Origin: Megasphaera sp.
GTDB lineage: Bacteria; Bacillota; Negativicutes; Veillonellales; Megasphaeraceae
Direction: 5' to 3'
NCBI GenBank assembly: GCA_022649055.1
Contig: JALCNL010000019.1
Span: forward strand, 1-34,849
Length of the DNA: 34,849 bases
A program made the translations under genes and the position numbers. Under the pieces are notes generated by a model. The model had not been told where the DNA came from. It worked only from the letters and a program-made list of their open reading frames with translations, and did not search any database. This document shows, in pieces, positions 24,370 to 31,576 of this stretch. Numbering within the stretch: the stretch's first letter is position 1; each line of letters begins with the position of its first letter.

Positions 24370-25362
24370 ATGTTGGATCATCCATCCAAATACTTTTATT
24401 TACATAATGCCGATATCATGGCGGCTAACACAAAATTGACAGACAAAAGTCGTCAAAGTATATATATTTCCCGATCTGAAAATACAATTGACGCATATGA
24501 GTCGGATTGGAATGATTTTTATGATTGGTGTGACCACCATCATGTACAAGCATTCCCTGCCGAACCGGAAACTATTATAAATTATATTAACGATTTGGCT
24601 GATAATGCCAAAGCAAATACGGTAGCTCGCAGAATCAGCGCATTAACAGAAAATTTTGATGCCGCTGGCATCAAGGATAATCCCTGTCGCTTCCCTATCG
24701 TAAAAAATGCCTTAAAAGGAATAAAACGAATGAAAGGGACAATGCAGCGTGGAAAACTGCCGGTATTATTCGATGATATACGGGAAATGTTACATTGTAT
24801 GGAAGGAGACGAATTACAACAAGCCAGAGATAAAGCTATCCTGCTTGTTGGATTTTACGGAGCTATGCGGCGTTCAGAAATAGCCGGCCTTGACATGGAA
24901 GATTTGCGATTTACCCGCTTAGGTCTGCTTATTACACTGCGTAAGTCTAAAACCGATCAAATGGATCAAGGACAAATGATTGCAATCCCTTATGTTAAAG
25001 ATAAAGATGTCTGTGCTGTACAAGCATTAAAAGATTGGATAGCACTCAGCGGTATTACCACAGGACCTGTTTTCCGCGGTTTTACAAGAAGCCATGGGCT
25101 CCGCAAAAATCGGATATCAGATAAATCAATTGCTCTCCTTGTAAAACAATATGTTGGACTTGTGGGTATGGATCCTAAAGATTATGGAGCGCACAGCTTG
25201 CGACACGGTTTTGCAACGTCAGCAGCACAACACCATGTAGAAGAACGGCAAATCATGAGACAGACACGTCATAAATCACAAGCTATCGTTAGACGGTATA
25301 TAGATGAAGCGGATAAACTTATTGATAATCCTATATTTAAAATTACGGGTGATAAAAAATAA
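24370..25362 (+). CDS. Tyrosine recombinase / site-specific integrase
   Basis: DNA strand-exchange enzyme of the lambda-integrase/Xer superfamily. It has 330 residues from ATG 24370 (AAGGAG 5 nt upstream; in-frame GTG 24364 lies inside that site). An N-terminal SAM-like core-binding domain (NTIDAYESDWNDFYDWC) is followed by the catalytic domain with the full set: R167 in GAMRRSE, Lys in RKSKTDQ, H275-S-L-R278-H279, H301 and nucleophile Y310. All catalytic residues are present, so it should be active. No excisionase, relaxase, phage gene, tRNA or direct repeat accompanies it, and Xer versus element integrase cannot be settled by eye. Confidence 0.9.
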   Translation: MLDHPSKYFYLHNADIMAANTKLTDKSRQSIYISRSENTIDAYESDWNDFYDWCDHHHVQAFPAEPETIINYINDLADNAKANTVARRISALTENFDAAGIKDNPCRFPIVKNALKGIKRMKGTMQRGKLPVLFDDIREMLHCMEGDELQQARDKAILLVGFYGAMRRSEIAGLDMEDLRFTRLGLLITLRKSKTDQMDQGQMIAIPYVKDKDVCAVQALKDWIALSGITTGPVFRGFTRSHGLRKNRISDKSIALLVKQYVGLVGMDPKDYGAHSLRHGFATSAAQHHVEERQIMRQTRHKSQAIVRRYIDEADKLIDNPIFKITGDKK

Positions 25363-25384
25363 ACATAATAGTAATAAACAAAAA

Positions 25385-25421
25385 GAAATGCACCTTAAAA
25401 TTTGATTTTGAGGTGCATTTC
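25385..25421. terminator. Bidirectional terminator between the integrase gene and the yneA-like gene
   Basis: GAAATGCACCT (25385-25395) pairs with AGGTGCATTTC (25411-25421). Six inner pairs (TAAAAT/ATTTTG) extend the stem to 17 bp. An A-rich left flank and TCTTTGTTT right flank suit both strands. Confidence 0.85.
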
Positions 25422-25472
25422 TCTTTGTTTTTATGCTGTATGTGTACTATATTAAGTTGTCTTAATTTCCTA

Positions 25473-25799
25473 TCAAAGTTGTACATCAAAATGAGATTTC
25501 ACTGTTTCAATGCTGCTGTCATGCACCGGTATTTGTAATATTTGTCCGGGATAAATATCATCATTATTAGATAAATGATTTACTTTTAAAATACCGTCTA
25601 CGACATCCCGTACATCTGTTCCGCTGTCAACGGCTGCTGATGCAATATTCCATACGGTATCTCCTGTATGTACTCGGACAGGAATATATTGTGCATTATC
25701 ATGAAATATCCATCCTAATTGAGTAATGGATACTATAAGAGCGGTTAGAACAAAAAAATATTTTAAATTTATCAGAGGGTGTTGATTTCTTTTCTTCAT
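25473..25799 (-). CDS. yneA: LysM-domain membrane protein, YneA-like SOS cell-division suppressor
   Basis: A 108-residue protein: basic N-terminus (KKRNQH), one transmembrane helix (about residues 11-31) and an extracellular LysM domain (VRVHTGDTVWNIA ... ILQIPV). This is the architecture of Bacillus YneA, which delays division during SOS. As in Bacillus it is divergent from lexA. Its promoter has a LexA box between -35 and -10 and another just downstream, so LexA repression is well supported. ATG 25799 is chosen (GGGAG 8 nt upstream) over GTG 25808. Sequence similarity outside LysM is low, so the symbol rests on architecture and context. Confidence 0.8.
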   Translation of the reverse strand: MKKRNQHPLINLKYFFVLTALIVSITQLGWIFHDNAQYIPVRVHTGDTVWNIASAAVDSGTDVRDVVDGILKVNHLSNNDDIYPGQILQIPVHDSSIETVKSHFDVQL

Positions 25800-25816
25800 G
25801 TAGATCACTCCCGTTT

Positions 25817-25830
25817 AGAACAAATGTTTG
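25817..25830. promoter_or_regulatory. LexA box 1
   Basis: AGAACAAATGTTTG: GAAC-N4-GTTT, close to the Gram-positive consensus CGAAC-N4-GTTCG. It lies between the yneA -10 and its start codon. Confidence 0.8.
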
Positions 25831-25841
25831 ATTACATGTTT

Positions 25842-25871
25842 ATTATATCGCCGAACAATTGTTCTTGTCAA
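25842..25871 (-). promoter_or_regulatory. yneA promoter
   Basis: On the minus strand: TTGACA (25871-25866), 18 nt, TATAAT (25847-25842). LexA box 2 fills the spacer. Confidence 0.8.
25852..25865. promoter_or_regulatory. LexA box 2
   Basis: CGAACAATTGTTCT, a near-perfect palindrome, sits between the -35 and -10 of the yneA promoter. Confidence 0.85.
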
Positions 25872-25880
25872 GTATTAATA

Positions 25881-25894
25881 TGAACAAATGTTTG
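25881..25894. promoter_or_regulatory. LexA box 3
   Basis: TGAACAAATGTTTG overlaps the first bases of the lexA -35 hexamer, giving lexA autorepression. Confidence 0.85.
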
Positions 25895-25920
25895 ATTTAT
25901 TCCTTTATATCATATATAAT
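25892..25920 (+). promoter_or_regulatory. lexA promoter
   Basis: TTGATT (25892-25897), 17 nt, TATAAT (25915-25920). The transcript would begin near 25927, with AAGGAG following at 25934. Confidence 0.8.
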
Positions 25921-25948
25921 GAGATAAAAGAATAAGGAGTGATGCGTA

Positions 25949-26569
25949 ATGATGATGACTAGTGAAAAAAACTTAACCACCCGTCAACGCCAAATCTTAG
26001 AATATATACGTGAATCTGTTCATAAATATGGATATCCCCCATCAGTTCGTGAAATTTGCAAAGAAGTAGGACTGAGTTCTACTTCTACGGTTCACGGCTA
26101 TTTACACCGTTTGGAAACCCTAGGCTTTATCCGCCGTGATCCAACCAAAAATCGTACCATTGAATTACTGGATGAAGGCTCATGGCGTTCAAAAAAAATT
26201 GTTCCCCTCCCCTTAGTTGGGCAAGTACGTGCTGGCTCACCTGCTTTGGCGGAAGAATATGTAGAAGATGTATATCCTTTTTCTGCTGAATTTATTGGTG
26301 AAGACGATTGCTTTATGTTAACTGTAAAAGGTGACAGTATGATACAAGCAGGTATATATGAAGGAGACTATCTGGTAATACGCCGTCAGGATACAGCAAA
26401 TAACGGCGAAATCGTAGTGGCTTTAATCGACGATGAGGCTACAGTGAAGCGATACTATAAAGAAGATGAACATATTCGTCTGCAGCCGGAAAATGACAAT
26501 TATGAACCGATTATTACCAGGAACTGTTCTATTTTGGGGAAGGTAGTTGGCCTTTTTCGAAAATATTGA
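25949..26569 (+). CDS. lexA: SOS repressor LexA
   Basis: Represses DNA-damage genes and self-cleaves when stimulated by RecA filaments. In the 206-residue protein the winged helix-turn-helix covers about residues 1-72 (TTRQRQILEYIRE, STSTVHGYLHRLE). The cleavage site is A95-G96 in VRAGSPA, and the catalytic dyad is S130 (KGDSM) and K167 (ATVKRY). The 35- and 37-residue spacings match E. coli LexA. ATG 25949 has AAGGAG 9 nt upstream; two further in-frame ATGs follow directly. It is autoregulated through LexA box 3. Confidence 0.97.
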   Translation: MMMTSEKNLTTRQRQILEYIRESVHKYGYPPSVREICKEVGLSSTSTVHGYLHRLETLGFIRRDPTKNRTIELLDEGSWRSKKIVPLPLVGQVRAGSPALAEEYVEDVYPFSAEFIGEDDCFMLTVKGDSMIQAGIYEGDYLVIRRQDTANNGEIVVALIDDEATVKRYYKEDEHIRLQPENDNYEPIITRNCSILGKVVGLFRKY

Positions 26570-26691
26570 TACGTTTTATCCGGTCAATGATTATCCTTGC
26601 CGTTCTTTTAGAATTAAAATTTTCTGTAGCTGATATGTGGTTGCTTTTTTACAAAGATTATCTATTGGTAAAAGTTTTTAGTTCACACTGT

Positions 26692-26719
26692 TTGACAATT
26701 AAAGAGCAGTTGATATAAT
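26692..26719 (+). promoter_or_regulatory. Consensus sigma-A promoter for the SHOCT-repeat gene
   Basis: TTGACA (26692-26697), 16 nt, TATAAT (26714-26719): both hexamers are perfect. It lies 63 nt before the start codon and no LexA box overlaps it. Confidence 0.8.
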
Positions 26720-26782
26720 AAAATCATATAGCAGTATAATTGAATTAATGATGATTTTTGTTTTTGACAGGAGGTACCTAAT

Positions 26783-27076
26783 ATGAATAATGATGAAAAA
26801 AAAGAACAATTGGAATTAATTGCTTCTCAATTAAAAGAATTGAGGGATATGCATAAGTTAAATATTATTTCTGATGATGAATATGAAAAACGTACTTTTT
26901 ATCTGTTGCATCCCAGTACGGTAAAATCTCCGGAAATGAAGGAAAATAAACCAGCTATCAGTGAAGAATTATTGGATCAGCTCAAAGACATCAGAGATAT
27001 GCATAAGTTGAGTGTTATTTCGGATGTAGAGTTTGAAAAGAAACTATATGAACTGCTGCATAAACAAAAAAAGTAG
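26783..27076 (+). CDS. Small protein made of two SHOCT-like repeats
   Basis: A 97-residue protein that is an internal duplication. Residues about 8-38 (LKELRDMHKLNIISDDEYEKR) and about 57-91 (LKDIRDMHKLSVISDVEFEKK) share the amphipathic 'LkxLrdmhklxiISdxEfEkk' pattern of the SHOCT domain, usually found singly at the C-termini of larger proteins. There is no signal peptide, membrane helix or catalytic domain. AGGAGGT lies 6 nt before the ATG. It has its own perfect promoter and terminator, so it is monocistronic and probably well expressed. Function unknown; SHOCT is thought to mediate oligomerisation or nucleic-acid contacts. Confidence 0.85.
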   Translation: MNNDEKKEQLELIASQLKELRDMHKLNIISDDEYEKRTFYLLHPSTVKSPEMKENKPAISEELLDQLKDIRDMHKLSVISDVEFEKKLYELLHKQKK

Positions 27077-27130
27077 TTTAAAATAAATAAAGATATGCCT
27101 TATAACGGCATATCTTTATTTATTTTAAAC
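27076..27130. terminator. Bidirectional terminator, 24-bp perfect stem
   Basis: 27076-27099 pairs perfectly with 27107-27130 around a 7-nt loop. The outer half is A/T only, giving A- and T-rich flanks on both strands. The stem begins at the last base of the SHOCT gene stop codon and ends 7 nt before the convergent gene's stop. Confidence 0.92.
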
Positions 27131-27136
27131 CATCAA

Positions 27137-28495
27137 TTATAATTGGAGCAATTCATTGAGGTATTTACGTTGATATGGCTTATATTTTTCTTCTATGTTA
27201 CAGCTGTTTTTTTCAATCAGAATATGTACGATATCTAATAATTGATCAATTTTTCTGTTTACATTATTATTTTTTCCTTTTATCATTTCGCTGCATTGTT
27301 CAAGTAATTTTTTTGCTTCCCTATATTCTTTTTTCAAAATCAACCAACGGGCCTGAAATAAAAAGCGGTAAGAATCATCAAAATCGATAATATAATAATA
27401 TGTATTCCAAGACTTATAGAATGCTTCTTCCTGACGATTTCGCAAATATAATTTGAATAATCCCATATACATGTGTTTAAAGCCAGAGGCCATTTTTTTA
27501 TTTTGCCGACGTATGCAATCTATTTCACAGGCAAGTTTATAATATTTTTCGGCTTTTTCATATAAAATATGGGGATCGGAACACCGCGTATATTGTAATG
27601 AATAGTCATAAAACTTACCTATCATATAATAAACATCCCAAGATCTAGCAATAATTTGTTCACGATTGGCAAGTGTTTGTATATCTATGATATCTCCAGC
27701 GTCTGTGGGAAGGCATTCTTCCCGCAAAATGCATTTTAAACAATGACTTATTTCGGAAAATTTTTTCATTTCGAAAGAAGATATTTCCTTTTCTTTTGGT
27801 TGAAAATCAAATAGCAATATCAATTCATTGAGCAGTGAAGATCGTTTGGCAATTAATCCCAGTCCGCAGCGGCAGACACCATAGCAGGATTTTATGTATA
27901 TTCGTTGTAGACGCTTTTTTTCTTTTTCCTGTAAATGTTCATATTGCTCTACTGCCTGTAAATATATGATATAGGCTTTTTTTCTTTTTTCCATGATTTC
28001 GCCGAAAGATTGGATAGAATGTATATTATTGGAAGCCATATATAATAGATGAGCATAGCGATATAAGTCCAATACGTCAGGCCTATGCAGTCTTATTTTT
28101 TCATATAAGATATCGGCATTCCGTTCGCATTCTTCTATACTAATAGGCCAAGAGGCTTTATTGGAAAAAAGCAACGAATTATAGCCGATATATTCACTAT
28201 AGTATAAATATGCCATCCCTTTAATTGAATTATAATTTTCTTTTTCATTTTCTGTTTTTTGAAGAGCGGCGGCATAAGTTTGATGTGCTAATTTAATATA
28301 TTTTGCGTGCTGTTCTTCGGAGCGGGCCGCATGCATATAAATAAATGCTAATTTGTTTAATAATACCGGTGAATTCTTATACTCAGTGGGTATTTTATTT
28401 TCTGCTTGAAGCTGTTGCAAACAAAGTTGCCATTCTTTCATTTTCAGACCTTGATTCATGATATCCAATATAAATTCTTCTCTGCTTTGTACCAT
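27137..28495 (-). CDS. Unknown helical-repeat (TPR-like) protein
   Basis: A 452-residue soluble protein with no catalytic motif that I recognise. It is rich in Lys, Glu, Tyr, Ile and Leu and appears all alpha-helical. Several segments look like degenerate TPR helices, for example LAFIYMHAARSEEQ, GMAYLYYSEYI, DLYRYAHLLYMA, YYKLACEID and ARWLILKKEYREAKKLLEQC. Cysteines cluster loosely in the middle (CYGVCRCGLG and CLKCILREEC). GGGAG precedes the ATG by 7 nt. Codon use is more A/T-rich than its neighbours, and it sits downstream of proS behind that operon's terminator, so it may be an acquired accessory gene. Two LexA-like boxes lie 161-210 nt upstream. Confidence 0.75.
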   Translation of the reverse strand: MVQSREEFILDIMNQGLKMKEWQLCLQQLQAENKIPTEYKNSPVLLNKLAFIYMHAARSEEQHAKYIKLAHQTYAAALQKTENEKENYNSIKGMAYLYYSEYIGYNSLLFSNKASWPISIEECERNADILYEKIRLHRPDVLDLYRYAHLLYMASNNIHSIQSFGEIMEKRKKAYIIYLQAVEQYEHLQEKEKKRLQRIYIKSCYGVCRCGLGLIAKRSSLLNELILLFDFQPKEKEISSFEMKKFSEISHCLKCILREECLPTDAGDIIDIQTLANREQIIARSWDVYYMIGKFYDYSLQYTRCSDPHILYEKAEKYYKLACEIDCIRRQNKKMASGFKHMYMGLFKLYLRNRQEEAFYKSWNTYYYIIDFDDSYRFLFQARWLILKKEYREAKKLLEQCSEMIKGKNNNVNRKIDQLLDIVHILIEKNSCNIEEKYKPYQRKYLNELLQL

Positions 28496-28655
28496 TTCAT
28501 TACTCCCGTCATTATAAATTTTATTGATTACCTATATTTATTATGATGGCAGAAGTTTGTATTTTAATTAAAGTTTGATTATATAATATTTATAATTTCT
28601 CTAATACGCATTAAAGTTATATTAAAATTAAATATTCGTAATTTTAGTCCATATA

Positions 28656-28669
28656 AGAACAAATGTTCT
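28656..28669. promoter_or_regulatory. LexA-like box A
   Basis: AGAACAAATGTTCT contains the palindromic half-sites GAAC/GTTC and resembles the boxes at lexA. It lies upstream of the helical-repeat gene. No clear promoter overlaps it. Confidence 0.6.
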
Positions 28670-28691
28670 GACAATTTCATTCACCTTTCGC

Positions 28692-28705
28692 AGAACATTT
28701 GTTTT
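28692..28705. promoter_or_regulatory. LexA-like box B
   Basis: AGAACATTTGTTTT, 36 bp centre-to-centre from box A. The two boxes are inverted copies of each other over about 12 bp (ACAAATGTTCTG / CAGAACATTTGT). Confidence 0.5.
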
Positions 28706-28710
28706 ATATT

Positions 28711-28749
28711 AAAACAAAACGACCGCCTATCATTTCTAGGCAGCCGTTT
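28711..28749 (-). terminator. Terminator of the uppS-proS operon
   Basis: On the minus strand a 13-position stem with two mismatches (28749-28737 / 28729-28717, 7-nt loop) is followed by TTTTGTTTT, 12 nt after the proS stop. Confidence 0.8.
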
Positions 28750-28760
28750 ATTTTAATATT

Positions 28761-30488
28761 TTATTTCTTGTTTTCCCTTAAAAATTTTAATATGTCTCGT
28801 ACACGGTCTGCCGCTTGTTTAATGGACACTATTTCCACTTCACCGGTACTACGAATTTTGATTTCCACTGTCTTTTCAGCAGCGGATTTTTTCCCTACAG
28901 TAATACGAATAGGATAACCAATTAGATCTGCATCATTAAATTTGACACCCGCTCTCTCATTACGATCATCAAGAAGCGTTTCAATTCCAGCCGCTTGTAA
29001 ATCTGTATATAACGTGCCGGCAATATTCATCATTTTCTCGTCTTTAGTACTTACAGGAAGTATGGCGACTTCATAAGGTGCTATGTTTACCGGCCAAATA
29101 ATTCCTTTTTCATCATGATATTGTTCTATGGCTGCTGCCATTGTGCGTGTTACACCTATACCGTAGCACCCCATAACATATGGTTTCGCTTTTCCATTCT
29201 GATCTAAAAACGTTGCTTGCAAGGAGGTAGAATACTTTGTCCCCAGTTCAAAAACCTGACCGACTTCAATTCCTTGAACCATATGAATAGGTGCTCCGCA
29301 TACCGGGCAAACGTCTGATTCCATAATCAGACGTATTGTTGCTACGGTACTATTTTTAAAATCTCGGGACGGAGTTACATTTTTATAGTGATACCCATGT
29401 TTATTGGCACCAGTGACACCATTATATATATTCATAGCCGTTGGATCTACAATAATAATAAAATTATCATCTGGAGATGCTGCATGAATAGGACTCATAT
29501 ATCCGGCTTCTAATCCATGAGCTGCCAATACTTCCGGAGACGCCGGTTCAATTGTATTGCCGCCCACGAGATTCTGAACAGCTACATCATTCACTTCATG
29601 ATCCCCTCGAATCATACAAAGCGCTAATTTACCATCCACATCGAACGCCACCGCTTTTATTGTCTTTTCTATGGGGATTTCCAAAAAACGGGTCAAATCA
29701 TCAATAGTGGAACAATTAGGAGTTTCAATAATTTCTAAATCTTTTAATGATTCCACAGGCATATTAAGTGTAAGAGGAACTGCTTTTTCCACATTTGCGG
29801 CAAAATCGCACACAGAGCAAGAAACGACGTCAGCTTCACCGGCATCTGCTAATGCCATAAATTCATGTGTGCGACTTCCGCCTATTTGACCTGAATCGGC
29901 TAATACCGGCTTATAATTTAGCCCGCAGCGATCAAAAATTCGGCTGTAGGCATCGTACATAATCTGATAACTATGATGCAACCCTTCTTCATCTATATCA
30001 AAAGAATAGGCATCTTTCATTACAAACTCCCGGCTCCGCATTAAACCAAATCGAGGGCGAATTTCGTCACGATACTTATTCTGCATTTGATATAAGGTTA
30101 AAGGCATTTGTTTATATGAACGAAGTTCATTGCGTACTAATGTCGTAATAAGTTCTTCATGCGTTGGCCCTAAACAATAATCATTGCCATGTCTGTCTTG
30201 TAATTTGAACATTTCCGCGCCATAGGCACTCCAGCGACCGGATTCATGCCAAATTTCAGCTGGCTGCATGATGGGCATCATAATTTCCTGAGCTCCTGTC
30301 GCATCCATTTCTTCGCGGACAATAGCTTCAATTTTACGAACAATACGCCGGCCAAGAGGCAAAAAGGTATACACTCCCCCAGCATTTTTCCGAATCATAC
30401 CTGCTTTTAACATATATTGATGACTTACTACTTCGGCTTCAGCCGGTATCTCCCGTAATGTCGGGCAATATAATTTAGATGCTAACAT
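28761..30488 (-). CDS. proS: Prolyl-tRNA synthetase, bacterial type with editing domain
   Basis: Charges tRNA-Pro and clears Ala-tRNA-Pro. The 575-residue length is typical of bacterial ProRS with an inserted INS editing domain. Class II motif 1 region: HQYMLKAGMIRKNAGGVYTFLPLG. Motif 2 region: TLYQMQNKYRDEIRPRFGLMRSREFVMKDAYSF, quoted here as its key parts PRFGLMRSRE and MKDAYSF. A GPTHEE loop, the editing domain (about 225-390), motif 3 GCYGIGVTRTMAA and an anticodon-binding C-terminus follow. ATG 30488 is chosen (AAGGAG 11 nt upstream) over TTG 30497, which sits only 2 nt from it. It is the last gene of the operon. Confidence 0.96.
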   Translation of the reverse strand: MLASKLYCPTLREIPAEAEVVSHQYMLKAGMIRKNAGGVYTFLPLGRRIVRKIEAIVREEMDATGAQEIMMPIMQPAEIWHESGRWSAYGAEMFKLQDRHGNDYCLGPTHEELITTLVRNELRSYKQMPLTLYQMQNKYRDEIRPRFGLMRSREFVMKDAYSFDIDEEGLHHSYQIMYDAYSRIFDRCGLNYKPVLADSGQIGGSRTHEFMALADAGEADVVSCSVCDFAANVEKAVPLTLNMPVESLKDLEIIETPNCSTIDDLTRFLEIPIEKTIKAVAFDVDGKLALCMIRGDHEVNDVAVQNLVGGNTIEPASPEVLAAHGLEAGYMSPIHAASPDDNFIIIVDPTAMNIYNGVTGANKHGYHYKNVTPSRDFKNSTVATIRLIMESDVCPVCGAPIHMVQGIEVGQVFELGTKYSTSLQATFLDQNGKAKPYVMGCYGIGVTRTMAAAIEQYHDEKGIIWPVNIAPYEVAILPVSTKDEKMMNIAGTLYTDLQAAGIETLLDDRNERAGVKFNDADLIGYPIRITVGKKSAAEKTVEIKIRSTGEVEIVSIKQAADRVRDILKFLRENKK

Positions 30489-30493
30489 AAATC

Positions 30494-31564
30494 TCAAGAC
30501 TCCTTCTGCATATATTTTCGTATTTCTTCAAGTAAACTTTCCACGAGGTTATTTTCAGTTACACGCTTTAAAATTTTCCCATGAGAAAAAATAATACCGC
30601 TGCCTTTTCCTCCGGCGATACCAAAGTCAGCTTCGCGTGCTTCTCCTGGACCGTTTACAACACACCCCATAACGGCAACTTTTAATGGTATATTTAAAGG
30701 CGCAATAGCTTGTTGTACTTTTTCGGCTAACTCAATTAAATTGACTTGTGTACGCCCGCAAGTAGGACAAGATATTAAGGTCGGACCAAACTGCCTAAGA
30801 CCCAGAGAACTTAAAATGGTTTGTCCTGCTTTGATTTCTTCGGCAGGATCACCCGTTAAAGAGACGCGAATGGTATCTCCTATTCCATGATATAATAAAG
30901 TTCCAATCCCAATTGCTGATTTAATACTGCCTTCTCTTATCAATCCGGCCTCCGTTACACCTAAATGGAGTGCGTAAGGGATGCGTTCGGCTAAATTCAT
31001 ATAGGCCTGTATCATCAGAGGGACATCGGATGATTTTAATGAAATAACCATATTTCTATAATTCAGGCGTTCCAAAATTCGAATATGACGCAGCGCTCCT
31101 TCTACCATTCCATCCGCAGTGGGATGTCCGCCATGTTCGGCTAAAACATCTTCTGGAAGAGATCCTGAGTTAATACCGATACGAATCGGTATATTGGAAG
31201 AACGGACTTTTTCAACAACACAGGCAACGTTTTTATCGGGTCCTATGTTGCCAGGATTGATTCGTAATGCTGCGACACCGCTTTCAACAGCCTGCAGTGC
31301 CAGCTTATAGTCAAAGTGAATATCTGCCACAATAGGAACGGGAGATGCTTGTACCACTTCTTTGAGTCCTATGGCAGCGTTTATATCGGGAACTGCAAAA
31401 CGAATAATTTCTGCACCATAGGCAGCAAGCCTTCGGGCATCAGCTGATGCTTTTTCGGTATCGGAAGGTGTAATGGTTGACATGGTTTGCACTGAAATAG
31501 GGGCATTCCCGCCAATCATCAAATTACCAGCCATAACAGCAATTGATTTTCTGCGTTTTATCAT
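30494..31564 (-). CDS. ispG: (E)-4-hydroxy-3-methylbut-2-enyl-diphosphate synthase
   Basis: Fe-S enzyme of the MEP isoprenoid pathway that converts MEcPP to HMBPP. The 356-residue protein has the short bacterial form: an N-terminal TIM barrel (VQTMSTITPSD, VADIHFDYKLAL, RINPGNIG) and a C-terminal Fe-S domain with SCPTCGRTQ and VMGCVVNGPGEA supplying the three cysteines and the following Glu. AGAGGTGG precedes the ATG. It lies between rseP and proS, as in many Firmicutes. Confidence 0.97.
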   Translation of the reverse strand: MIKRRKSIAVMAGNLMIGGNAPISVQTMSTITPSDTEKASADARRLAAYGAEIIRFAVPDINAAIGLKEVVQASPVPIVADIHFDYKLALQAVESGVAALRINPGNIGPDKNVACVVEKVRSSNIPIRIGINSGSLPEDVLAEHGGHPTADGMVEGALRHIRILERLNYRNMVISLKSSDVPLMIQAYMNLAERIPYALHLGVTEAGLIREGSIKSAIGIGTLLYHGIGDTIRVSLTGDPAEEIKAGQTILSSLGLRQFGPTLISCPTCGRTQVNLIELAEKVQQAIAPLNIPLKVAVMGCVVNGPGEAREADFGIAGGKGSGIIFSHGKILKRVTENNLVESLLEEIRKYMQKES

Positions 31565-31576
31565 TATACCACCTCT

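Noticed and set aside
24207-25472. Search for attachment-site direct repeats or a tRNA flanking the recombinase
   Set aside because: Only terminator inverted repeats were found; no matching direct repeats or tRNA 3' end could be seen by eye.
28579-28680. 33-codon minus-strand frame with AAAGGTG just upstream, overlapping LexA-like box A
   Set aside because: The ribosome site is only 3-4 nt from the ATG, composition is that of AT-rich spacer, and the operator lies within the frame. More likely chance than a small SOS gene.
27137-28705. Helical-repeat gene, tandem-SHOCT gene and recombinase considered together as a defence island
   Set aside because: No nuclease, NTPase, reverse transcriptase, toxin or other effector domain is visible, and the genes are separated by strong terminators and housekeeping lexA.
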